From positions 62,001-126,000 of IMG/VR virus record IMGVR_UViG_3300017788_000011: a stretch of 64,000 nt of DNA; one strand, 5' to 3'. A program made the position numbers and the translations under genes. The DNA is from a virus. Position 1 is the first letter of the stretch. Every line of letters begins with the position of its first letter. Under the pieces are notes generated by a model that saw only the letters and a program-made list of their open reading frames with translations, was not told where the DNA came from and did not search any database. Positions 52,701 through 59,029 of this stretch are shown here, piece after piece.

Positions 52701-53939
52701 AACAACAACGTGAACACAGAAGCATTTATGCGTTCTGCCAACTTACCAGTGCGCTATGAAGTTGTCAACGATGGTGCTCTGGGTCAATTGGCCACAGATG
52801 TGTCTGTGTCAGATACAACGTTAACATTAACATCCGCAGAAGATTTTCCAGACACCGGTACTGTATACATTGACAACGAATTAATTACCTATAGTTCTAA
52901 AAACGATACACAATTATTAGGTTTGGTCAGAGGCACAAATTTACAGAATTTTGCCGCAGGATCAACAAGAACTTATTCTGCAGGTGCAGCCGCAGCTCAC
53001 GATGATAAGACCGGTGTAATCTTGGTCAGCAATAGAACCAGCCCAGCAATTAGTCACTGGGGTAGTGCTTACTTAACAGACGGCGGTTTTGATACTGATC
53101 GAGGTTATTTGTTTAACTATCAGGCTACTTCGTTTATTGCGTCAACTACTCGTGCCACAGCGTTCTTAATTAGATTGGCTCCGTCAGTGTCAAATGCCAT
53201 TGTTGGAGATCTTGGAGAAAGAGAACTGATTAATAGAGCGCAGTTGTTACTGCAAGGTATTGAAGTTACTGCTGGTACTGGTAGTGCTTCTGGTATTGTT
53301 ATTGAAGGAATTCTTAACCCCAGTAACTATCCAACAGATCCCACACTGGTTGACTGGCGTACATTGGCTAACCCGTCGCTGGGAGGCCTGCCATCATTTG
53401 CACAGGTAGCACTGGGCACGTCTGTGACATGGAATAACGCATTCACAGTTACATTTGATGCTGTCACACAGCGGTATAATGCTAACAGATTATATTATGC
53501 TGATTTCGTGGCCACAGATGTAGCCAACGTTAGATTAGGTATGACTGTGGGATCACCTACAGCAGGTGTAGCCGCAGTTATTCCGGGTGGTACAACAGTG
53601 TCTGGTATTGGCGGTATCTTTAACGTCGGCGGAACAAACTTCAGAACTATCTTCTTTAGTCGTTCGTTTACTGGCAACGTTCCTCAGGGATCAACTATTT
53701 CGTTTAGCTCTATTGCGTCTTTTGCGGCTCCCGGTGAAACTATTTTCTCATTCGTGGGATTACCTTCGCAACAAACAGCATTGGATCTTACAGCACTGAA
53801 AGAAATTACCAATACAGCAATTGGTGGACGAGGAATGTATCCCAATGGTCCAGACGTGTTGGCTATCAACTGCTACTTAACTGGCGGTAGTAACCAAGAA
53901 GTTTCAATTGTGTTGCGTTGGTCAGAGGCGCAGGCCTAA
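46767..53939 (+). CDS. Giant virion protein with LamG-like domain and repeated beta modules
   Basis: A 2390-residue protein, the largest in the window. The N-terminus MAKKRIRNYTFTPGVSGLSN is a style known from large structural proteins of marine T4-like phages. Residues about 205-290 and 330-410 are a tandem duplication (C-R-D-x-GYVxDAYxxDxRYGGN ... VDGDR-PEIA). Residues about 780-1560 hold six modules of the form GY-x-x-GD-x-x-x-I-x-G-x-x-LGG-x-x-PANDL-x-x-TV, interrupted at about 1160-1335 by a LamG/concanavalin-like domain (SGDFTVEFWFRR; TWNHLALSRVSGNTYLFLNG). The C-terminal part is unassigned (YTWYGAGFIDWMLRGKEGNF). A long fibre or baseplate-peripheral adhesin is inferred. Confidence 0.7.
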   Translation: MAKKRIRNYTFTPGVSGLSNAYPNAYYLITQNAEFIKDEASKFIDQQVAIDTAINLYPHAGVLLTNNKNFLRYETTEWIGRQVSQAITYTPTGASYNPATGVMTLTIGAHSLAIGDVISIAAGSLDFTCALDGNVSVKSYPRASGVPNPSGTDPVYDNPVIITAVGATTITVNVGISSDTSAHTFVSADPAAITVGFSGFTYDIDKCRRDVGYVIDAYINDLRYGGNEETREVASLYWVGETPQVDGDRYPEIASHEFLRFLINNYIFTRTVWPALQGTYTQDVTGSNGESGSDTRITELATVIKTVIKGGLSAMPAISYGATFANYTFNDAKCQRDIGYVLDAYLWDIRYGGNRNTREVASRYWVDDTPQVDGDRTPEIATHNFIRDLINNYILTNTAYASLQSPVVTTQTIDLTKPLESGVQARVTTLSGVVTTVIAGGLGSLPALVNGAGTVSIGGKWTRDQLLLITNVQSNVILYNFADPNAGAILTERDPTDPDIDTEINYGFTRITLNVDTSSMSSTDFIQIFVEDYEELRTRPYDFGTDAIERQRVANSQAMLDADFEYGLQPTKWQALSLARSYPGSYEVPGTDTPVTVITTDASTGTGGIGQSLITVTTSGAHGLSPGLPFTIRALNAAVTGFSRAEGVFTVNTTPSSTQFTYYAKAKVGTIAGTELQETYTLVRRGAFYTGADIGTPTFTVFSQGSSGTFTPALTVPSGSTVIPYAGSIPPVNAPVTASGFITLGTTISAVTGTGSSNTVSYTGLTGTNVSGIGVNAEFDVDRTSGVYTVTVTDGGTGYAVNDQIIIYGTSLDGTSPGNDILITVATVDGITGEILTITFTGSGIASGITVTQSLSDTAPSGTSTLVFTDSTGIIPGLAFDRGDGSVTVVTDVTGTTVTVSRPLTSIFTGATATFSSVSATGIIGDGVGAVFDVSRTGTLYTPTVVAAGLDYEVGDTLLITGDSLGGNSPANDLVMTVSSIGVSGALTGVTSTGIAFDSVTYNAVTTTNVTGQGTSAAFDVERTGTAYSDIIIATAGTGYVAGDKFTVAGTEVGGVTPANDITITVSTVNGLGGITAVTWTGTAAIGTNSYVSPAVDSTSGIGTGADFTVDTSGTTYSVTVTDTGDTTRTPAVPAATGVTNSTANFKYGTASLLVLNSISPSTATDYLTIPSSADYQFGSGDFTVEFWFRRTAGGANQTLFDMRNASTDTAVLLGLNASNQLYFFVNGSAAITGTTGTVLNTWNHLALSRVSGNTYLFLNGVQEGSTYTDSTVYALRPIVIGADYTGGGDGFVGFIDDLRISKTLGRYSSTFTPPTAALVHDSNTNLLLHFDGSNGTATFEDDVGGYKTGDTITILGTELGGATPANDLTITVTGATAGQIETVSAAGTALDEDTYSAVATTLITGQGTGFFVDVITNGTAYETVSLDTSGSGYIVGDIVRVLGTNLGGATPANDLRLEVTAVGSGGAVGSFSVLSGTAAVSTDSFTTLSPTNIETRGSGALFTIGKAAAAYTLNAIEGPGGDDYVVGNKLQILGNQLGGTIGLHDLTLTVTSVDTSGSIVSGTVSGTASGGTPVNFYSTVTISDPTIEQLTIVNSIAFAAIAIVEVNFTSNHGLVPGAAVLINISSTGLNQNLASGPFFVEQVPTLTSFRYTARAQGNINTVGLAGTVYARVDTFFQHRPFDGGVQLGTGGPQHGAQAIRMSKNYIRYQSGKGLMYTTGALFAPSYDILNLSSAGTAVGSTITAETDDVDHGLQIGADVRIIGIETTGYNNDYVVTSIIDERTFTVTAVQQLGSTTATLTSQAQISLYRWSGATVRAGCFDDQNGMFWQYNGQRSAVGVRSGTFQLAGSVTATPGSNLITGLNTRFRDQLKAGDKIIIRGMTHTVTAIPNHTTLYMAPDYRGSNTSNKVKLCKIIDRLFYQKEWNRDFADGTGPSGYNIDITKMQMIGIQYTWYGAGFIDWMLRGKEGNFLFVHRVRNNNVNTEAFMRSANLPVRYEVVNDGALGQLATDVSVSDTTLTLTSAEDFPDTGTVYIDNELITYSSKNDTQLLGLVRGTNLQNFAAGSTRTYSAGAAAAHDDKTGVILVSNRTSPAISHWGSAYLTDGGFDTDRGYLFNYQATSFIASTTRATAFLIRLAPSVSNAIVGDLGERELINRAQLLLQGIEVTAGTGSASGIVIEGILNPSNYPTDPTLVDWRTLANPSLGGLPSFAQVALGTSVTWNNAFTVTFDAVTQRYNANRLYYADFVATDVANVRLGMTVGSPTAGVAAVIPGGTTVSGIGGIFNVGGTNFRTIFFSRSFTGNVPQGSTISFSSIASFAAPGETIFSFVGLPSQQTALDLTALKEITNTAIGGRGMYPNGPDVLAINCYLTGGSNQEVSIVLRWSEAQA

Positions 53940-54379
53940 AGTTGTTGATCAAGCAGGTCAATCATCTCAAACACAGTCTCAAGTTTGAGTCGATTGACTT
54001 TGTTGGCCAAGGTATTCTTAAGACCTGTGTGTAAGGGTTTAGGTGCAGAATCTATAGCAGTCCAGGCCCAACCTACGTGTTCTTTGCTTAATTTAGGAAC
54101 GAATTCTTCTTTGACTATACACAGATATGTGTAAAAATGAAATTGTTCGTCGTTTGAAACAAAAGTTTCTAACGGAATAGTTTTAGAGATGTTAGGCAGA
54201 GAGCCCACTTCTTCAATAATTTCTCTTTTAAGGCCTTCCCAGGCTGTTTCTTCCAAATGATTAGTCCCCCCGACAATACCCCAAACTCTGCTGTGTTTGC
54301 CATCAGCCTTTTGTAAAAATAAAAATCGTTTGGTATTCAAAGAATAAAACAGAGCACCACTGCATTTAATAACGTTCAT
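53936..54379 (-). CDS. Nudix hydrolase
   Basis: A 147-residue protein. The Nudix box is complete in GGTNHLEETAWEGLKREIIE then EVG: Gly38, Glu44, Arg52, Glu53, Glu56, Glu57 and Gly59; only the final hydrophobic position is Ser60. Nudix enzymes cleave nucleoside diphosphates linked to another group; T4 has NudE, which acts on ADP-ribose and Ap3A-type compounds, but the substrate here is not readable from sequence. It is the last gene of the leftward gp14-gp15 operon, directly abutting gp15, and converges with the giant gene, their stops overlapping. Confidence 0.88.
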   Translation of the reverse strand: MNVIKCSGALFYSLNTKRFLFLQKADGKHSRVWGIVGGTNHLEETAWEGLKREIIEEVGSLPNISKTIPLETFVSNDEQFHFYTYLCIVKEEFVPKLSKEHVGWAWTAIDSAPKPLHTGLKNTLANKVNRLKLETVFEMIDLLDQQL

Positions 54380-55951
54380 TTATAACTCTAATCTCCAACG
54401 CCCGGCTTCATATTCGCCTTCAAACGATTTGCTCCACTGTATGCCATCCCATTTATACTGAACACCGGTATATATGTTAGTTTGATAAATTAAATTTTCA
54501 GTGTTTTTTGAAGCATCAAACACTACATTCCATTGATCTCCGTCCCATTCTATGATATCATTTTCAACAGCATAGAGGTCTTCACCAGAGTTGCTTTTCC
54601 AAGCATCCGGACCGTCGGCATTGATTTTAAGTTTATAAGTGACCATTGACCCTTGAGGAGCAGGCTGTGCTAATCTTAATACCATTAGGCCTTCGCTGTT
54701 ATTGGGTCTGCGCAGTGCCGAGGCAGCAACAACCATTCCGTCAACTTTTACAGAGTAATCATAGACTTCGTCAAATTTAACGCCGGTTTCTACAAACATC
54801 ACAGAACCATCTGCGGCATAAACATCATCTTCTCCGGGATTGATTACATCGGTTAGCAGATAACGTCTTCCTACAATTTTATCAAACGGTCCTGTGGTAC
54901 GTTTGGGATCAATGATAGCATCAAACGTACCAGGACTGTTAGGCCTACTGACCGTGACAATATCTGTGTTAGTAGGATAAGTGTCCGGATCCCAAGTTAC
55001 TGTGAGTTCTGTGGTGTTTAAGGGATTAACAACAGTGGTTCCAGAGACTTCTGTACCATTAGGCTGTTTGAGATATAGTTTGCTGACACCTGCTCTGTAC
55101 AGTCCAGGATACTGATCTAATACTTTTTCCCAGGGGATCTCTGGACCAACTTTAACACCTGTATTTTGTACAACAAAAGAAACATCGCCACTTTTGCCAG
55201 TGATAACAGCGCGACCACCTTCTACATAAATGCCAAATCCGCCAATGTTTGTTAATTGACTGCCCAAGAATCTGCCATCAAGATCTTCTTGAAAGATGCT
55301 GTGAATAATGTCAGTGACAACACCGAGTTTTTTAACCTTAGTAGGCGGTGACAGATAAATTGGTGTAGTTAATGTTAAACCAGAAATATCAATCTGAGAA
55401 TCTGTGCCTACTGGTATAGAGCGAGAACTAAAGGTAATACGATCAATGTCAACAACACTCAGTGATGTCCAGTCAATGTAATTAGAAGTTGTTTGGATCT
55501 CAAGACTGGGATTAAACAAGACCAATACCTGTTCAAATATCTGTAACTTTTGATCAGTGTTAGTACTCCAAATACTGACCTCAACAGTTAATTTAAACGG
55601 AGTCGGCATTAATCTTTCCACAGTGTAGTTAGCACCCTGTGTGCTGAGATATTCATTGCCATTTTCATCCCAAGCACGTTCGCGAATGTTTAGTTTGTTA
55701 ACATAGGTAGCATCGCCTAATCTTGAACGATCAAGATCTAATCCAGATATGTGTACACTGATCTTTGGCGCGGTAACCACAGTGTTTTCGCTGTTTTGTC
55801 TTAGAATAGCCGCAACAGATCTGTCAGGATCGCCAAAGACCACTGGCACTTCGATTAGACTACCATCAGCAGTTTTTATTGTAAAGTTGCTTAACAGTCT
55901 AATGATCTGTGTAATGTATCGTCGTATTTGACCATCATAAAAGTGTTCCAT
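54380..55951 (-). CDS. gp15: Tail sheath stabiliser/completion protein gp15
   Basis: A 523-residue protein, about twice T4 gp15 (272). The N-terminal half aligns by eye with T4 gp15: an opening HFYDGQIRRYITQIIRLLSN, then PFKLTVEVSIWSTNTDQKLQ and IFEQVLVLFNPSLEIQTTSN. gp15 caps the tail after sheath assembly and joins it to the neck. The C-terminal 250 residues are an extra region with beta-type repeats and a final YKWDGIQWSKSFEGEYEAGRW. Its last coding position abuts the Nudix gene, and its start shares a base with the end of gp14. Confidence 0.83.
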   Translation of the reverse strand: MEHFYDGQIRRYITQIIRLLSNFTIKTADGSLIEVPVVFGDPDRSVAAILRQNSENTVVTAPKISVHISGLDLDRSRLGDATYVNKLNIRERAWDENGNEYLSTQGANYTVERLMPTPFKLTVEVSIWSTNTDQKLQIFEQVLVLFNPSLEIQTTSNYIDWTSLSVVDIDRITFSSRSIPVGTDSQIDISGLTLTTPIYLSPPTKVKKLGVVTDIIHSIFQEDLDGRFLGSQLTNIGGFGIYVEGGRAVITGKSGDVSFVVQNTGVKVGPEIPWEKVLDQYPGLYRAGVSKLYLKQPNGTEVSGTTVVNPLNTTELTVTWDPDTYPTNTDIVTVSRPNSPGTFDAIIDPKRTTGPFDKIVGRRYLLTDVINPGEDDVYAADGSVMFVETGVKFDEVYDYSVKVDGMVVAASALRRPNNSEGLMVLRLAQPAPQGSMVTYKLKINADGPDAWKSNSGEDLYAVENDIIEWDGDQWNVVFDASKNTENLIYQTNIYTGVQYKWDGIQWSKSFEGEYEAGRWRLEL

Positions 55952-57114
55952 CAGAAATCTGCCTCAGGTTTTTTCTTAAGAGCCTTGGATAGGCTTTGAC
56001 GTTCCTCAACTATTTCTCCGGCAATGGTTGCAGTGTTTGTATTGTTGATAAACGAAGTTTTTTGTGTGTTGCGAGTATTAGTATTAGACAGAGTATGACG
56101 CACAGAGTCTTCGTATCTAACCCAACGAGCACCGCTGTATCTGAACAGTCTATTTGGTTTAAAATCTAATCTCAAGTAAAAGTCGCCTTCGTCGGCGTTG
56201 TTGGGAAACGCAATACCAGAACCAAAATTTACACCATTGGGTGCTAAACCGTCGCCCAATAGGTAACCAGTGTATCCATCTTTTGTTGGACGTCCTGCTC
56301 TACGACTGACATCAAGATTTTTCTCGCTGGCATCTATATCGCTGTCGTCAACTGTGGCCAACACTGGCTTACCATCATCGCCTATAGCCAGTGTGTAATA
56401 ATGAGAAGTATCATAGCCGCTCTTGGGCGCATCTGCTTCTGCTTGATCAAGAATTGCTTGATTAACTTCAAGGTCTCGATTTTTTGTACTGATTAAATCT
56501 CTAATAGTTGTATCAGTGTCTTCCCCGGCCGGCTGATCCAGAATATCTTTGAATTCTTGTGTATCGGAAATTTTCTTTAGTTTTACTCGATACAAGTGCG
56601 GCCACCATGTTGCTGAAAATCCTTCTGCGGCTCTGTTAACATCTTCTACTACAAAAAATCTTTTCAAAGCATAAGATACGTCTTCGGCAGTAAGAGCATG
56701 TTGATCTACTAAGTGAGGTAATTCAAACACATCTCCAGGCATGATTTTTCGACCCAGAACCTTAACACTGTCGTTGATATGCAAGGTCATAAAAACTGTG
56801 TCGTTTTCAAGGAATAGACCAAACTGTGTTAGATTAAAGTCAATATCTTGAACATTGTAAACACCACGCATTCTGTAAATATCCGGATCGTAGACTCTGT
56901 CTCGATTTTCAAGAAACAGTAGATCTTGAATATTGGTTTCTTTTAGTACATCATACGCTGGTTGATCGGCGGTTCCTTCTACAGGAGTTTTTGGCCCAAG
57001 ATACTTGTGTACGTATACATCTGTTCCGCCGACTTGAAACATTTCGGCGATGTTTTTATCTAAAAATCTGTAGTCCGGGCCCTTTTCGGGTTTATAAAGC
57101 GATAAGCGTGGCAT
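55951..57114 (-). CDS. gp14: Neck protein gp14
   Basis: A 387-residue protein (T4 gp14 is 256). The start MPRLSLYKPEKGPDYRFLDK followed by NIAEMFQVGGTDVYVHKYLG is the characteristic N-terminus of gp14 in marine T4-like phages, and ENDTVFMTLHINDSVKVLGR-type text with MPGDVFELPHL follows. It joins gp13 at the head-tail connector. A middle insertion with YTLAIGDDGKPVLATVDDSD accounts for extra length. It is read divergently from gp13; an ATAAATAA on its strand at 57121-57128 is only 6 bases before the start. Confidence 0.85.
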   Translation of the reverse strand: MPRLSLYKPEKGPDYRFLDKNIAEMFQVGGTDVYVHKYLGPKTPVEGTADQPAYDVLKETNIQDLLFLENRDRVYDPDIYRMRGVYNVQDIDFNLTQFGLFLENDTVFMTLHINDSVKVLGRKIMPGDVFELPHLVDQHALTAEDVSYALKRFFVVEDVNRAAEGFSATWWPHLYRVKLKKISDTQEFKDILDQPAGEDTDTTIRDLISTKNRDLEVNQAILDQAEADAPKSGYDTSHYYTLAIGDDGKPVLATVDDSDIDASEKNLDVSRRAGRPTKDGYTGYLLGDGLAPNGVNFGSGIAFPNNADEGDFYLRLDFKPNRLFRYSGARWVRYEDSVRHTLSNTNTRNTQKTSFINNTNTATIAGEIVEERQSLSKALKKKPEADF

Positions 57115-57130
57115 AGTATATTATTTATTG

Positions 57131-57138
57131 ATAAATAT
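57131..57138 (+). promoter_or_regulatory. T4-type late promoter for gp13
   Basis: ATAAATAT in context TTGATAAATATTGG, 15 bases before the ATG at 57154, with TAGGAG between. On the other strand ATAAATAA (57121-57128) faces gp14, so two late promoters share the 39-base gap. Confidence 0.55.
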
Positions 57139-57153
57139 TGGTAGGAGATAACA

Positions 57154-57933
57154 ATGTCAGACCCAACGAATCAACTGCAAGCCGAACGCCAAAAAATCTA
57201 TGATTATGTCTATACTATGCTGGGTGGCGGCATGGTCGATGTTGAGCTCGATCCAGTACACTACGAAACAGCCCTTGATCGTGCATTGTCCCGTTTTCGT
57301 CAAAGATCGCAGGGTTCTGTAGAAGAAGCATATTACTTCCTTGAAGTGCAGACAAATGTCAATGATTACAAACTGCCCGACGAAATTATCGAAGTTAGAC
57401 AGATTTTTCGTAGAAGCATAGGCAGCAGAACTGGTGGCGGTGAAGGCGGCACACTGTTTGAACCGTTTAATCTTGCCTATACAAATACCTACTTATTGAG
57501 CTCATCTAACATGGGCGGCCTGGCCACGTATTTCTTATTTGCAGGCTACCAAGAAATGGTGGGTCGTATGTTTGGTTCGTTTATTGAATTTAAATGGAAT
57601 ACCAATACGCATACATTAACGCTGTTACAAAGACCCTTTGCCAGAGAAAAACTGATGCTAATGGGCTACAACTATGTGCCCGATCATTATCTAATGACCA
57701 ATGTCTACAGCAAACAATGGATCAGAGATTATACTTTGGCAACCTGTAAACTGATGTTAGCACAGGCTCGTGAAAAGTTCAGTCAAATTGCTGGTCCGCA
57801 GGGTGGTGGCAGTCTCAACGGTGCCGCACTAAAAGCAGAAGGCACTGCTGAATTGGAAGCACTTGAAAAAGAAGTAGCCACAGGTGTACCCAGCGGCGCC
57901 AATGCTGGCGGCTATAGTTTCTTAATTGGCTAA
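57154..57933 (+). CDS. gp13: Neck protein gp13
   Basis: A 259-residue protein (T4 gp13 is 309). YVYTMLGGGMVDVELDPVHY, then ETALDRALSRFRQRSQGSVE, is the conserved N-terminal gp13 segment, and AGYQEMVGRMFGSFIEFKWN with ERPFAREKLMLMGYNYVPDH-like text (LLQRPFAREKLMLMGYNYVP) follows. gp13 binds the portal after packaging and, with gp14, forms the neck that accepts the tail. It is plus strand whereas gp14 and gp15 are minus; in T4 all three are collinear. Confidence 0.9.
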   Translation: MSDPTNQLQAERQKIYDYVYTMLGGGMVDVELDPVHYETALDRALSRFRQRSQGSVEEAYYFLEVQTNVNDYKLPDEIIEVRQIFRRSIGSRTGGGEGGTLFEPFNLAYTNTYLLSSSNMGGLATYFLFAGYQEMVGRMFGSFIEFKWNTNTHTLTLLQRPFAREKLMLMGYNYVPDHYLMTNVYSKQWIRDYTLATCKLMLAQAREKFSQIAGPQGGGSLNGAALKAEGTAELEALEKEVATGVPSGANAGGYSFLIG

Positions 57934-57940
57934 AAAAATA

Positions 57941-57969
57941 TTGACCTTTTTATAAATTTGCTATAATAT
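57941..57969 (+). promoter_or_regulatory. Sigma-70-like early promoter for dNMP kinase
   Basis: TTGACC at 57941-57946 and TATAAT at 57962-57967 are separated by 15 bases; TAATAT at 57964-57969 would give 17. AGGGGA lies before the ATG at 57990. A host-type promoter inside a late region fits an early nucleotide-metabolism gene. Confidence 0.6.
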
Positions 57970-57989
57970 TATCCTAACAGGGGATTAAT

Positions 57990-58622
57990 ATGATTATAGG
58001 AATTTGTGGGTTTATTGGCGCAGGCAAGGACACTGTTGCGGATTATCTGGTTAATTTTCATGAGTTTAGACGAGAAAGTTTTGCCAACACACTCAAAGAC
58101 GCTGTATCTTCGGTATTCGGTTGGGATAGAACCCTTTTAGAAGGTCGCACAAAGCAGGCCAGAGAATGGCGCGAACAAGTAGATCCATGGTGGGCCGAGC
58201 GGCTCGATATGCCTACACTGACTCCTCGTTGGGTTCTGCAATATTGGGGTACTGAAGTTTGTCGCAAAGGTTTCCACGACGATATCTGGATTGCTTCATT
58301 GGAAAATAAACTGCGTAACAGCCAGGATAATGTGGTAATTTCTGACTGTAGATTCCCCAACGAAATAGCCGCAATTAAAAAAGCCGGCGGTCTAATCATT
58401 TGGGTCAAACGAGGCGAAATGCCAGAGTGGTATGAAACTGCTGTTGCCGCAAACCAAGGAAAAAATGTCGCTGTACAAGAATTAAAAATGAAAAAAATTC
58501 ACGCCAGCGAAACAGCATGGGTAGGCACAGAGTTTGATTATGAATTTGATAATAACGGTTCTATCAACGAGTTATTTGAGCAAGTTAAAAATCTGGTACA
58601 AGACCACCTTGTTTCCATGTAA
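57990..58622 (+). CDS. gp1: Deoxynucleoside monophosphate kinase (T4 gp1-like)
   Basis: A 210-residue protein (T4 gp1 is 241). The P-loop GFIGAGKDT (residues 7-15) is followed by FANTLKDAVSSVFGWDRTLL, EGRTKQAREWREQVDPWWAE, LQYWGTEVCRKGFHDDIWI and VVISDCRFPNEIAAIKKAGG, the phage dNMP kinase signature. It phosphorylates dNMPs to dNDPs for phage DNA synthesis. It has its own sigma-70-like promoter and is thus likely early. Its last 38 bases overlap the convergent HNH-like gene. Confidence 0.93.
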   Translation: MIIGICGFIGAGKDTVADYLVNFHEFRRESFANTLKDAVSSVFGWDRTLLEGRTKQAREWREQVDPWWAERLDMPTLTPRWVLQYWGTEVCRKGFHDDIWIASLENKLRNSQDNVVISDCRFPNEIAAIKKAGGLIIWVKRGEMPEWYETAVAANQGKNVAVQELKMKKIHASETAWVGTEFDYEFDNNGSINELFEQVKNLVQDHLVSM

Positions 58623-58926
58623 TGCCTTCTTTGGCTAATATGCGCTGACAGTTAGCACAGACTGTTTTTAAATTAGCAGGTTTACTGTTAGTTAAATTTC
58701 CGTCGATGTGAAAGACGTTAAACTGCTCTTTGCTTTTGCTTTTAAAGCCGCATTTCTCACAGAAATCTTTGGCACGATACCCATCTAAGTACCACTTAGG
58801 AAATCCTTCACCGACTGTGCCTGTGCGATTGCAAGGCTCGCACTTTTTTCTATAAAACGTTCTACCATCTTTCTTGTAGTTGATGGCAGCCGGTCTTAGA
58901 CCACAAATGCATAAAGGACGTGACAT
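58585..58926 (-). CDS. HNH-like zinc-finger protein, catalytic motif degenerate
   Basis: A 113-residue protein. It has Cys pairs CIC (6/8), CEPC, CEKC and CANC, and the segment FHIDGNLTNSKPANLKTVCA then NCQ, which is the HNH layout H-x-D-G-N...N-L-x-x-x-C-x-x-C. The final His expected after the last Cys pair is Gln, and the usual first His of the HH pair is Phe, so nuclease activity is doubtful. It is antisense to the 3' end of the dNMP kinase gene by 38 bases. HNH proteins of this size are often mobile in T4-like phages. Confidence 0.72.
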   Translation of the reverse strand: MSRPLCICGLRPAAINYKKDGRTFYRKKCEPCNRTGTVGEGFPKWYLDGYRAKDFCEKCGFKSKSKEQFNVFHIDGNLTNSKPANLKTVCANCQRILAKEGITWKQGGLVPDF

Positions 58927-58994
58927 ACTGTATTTACCACACCTTTTTGACCCCTTTTTCTTACGCTATAACCAGCAAAATATTGCCCAATGGG

Positions 58995-59002
58995 CTAAAT
59001 AA
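58995..59002 (+). promoter_or_regulatory. Weak late promoter candidate for gp18
   Basis: CTAAATAA, 27 bases before the sheath start, next to a small GCCC-AAT-GGGC hairpin (58985-58995). It differs from the consensus at two positions, but no better motif lies in the 103-base gap. TAGGAG precedes the ATG. Confidence 0.35.
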
Positions 59003-59029
59003 TTTAAACAATGCGTTAGGAGAAACCAA

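Noticed and set aside
32431-53939. Possible diversity-generating retroelement acting on the adhesins
   Set aside because: No reverse transcriptase gene and no template/variable repeat pair with adenine-biased differences is visible in the window.
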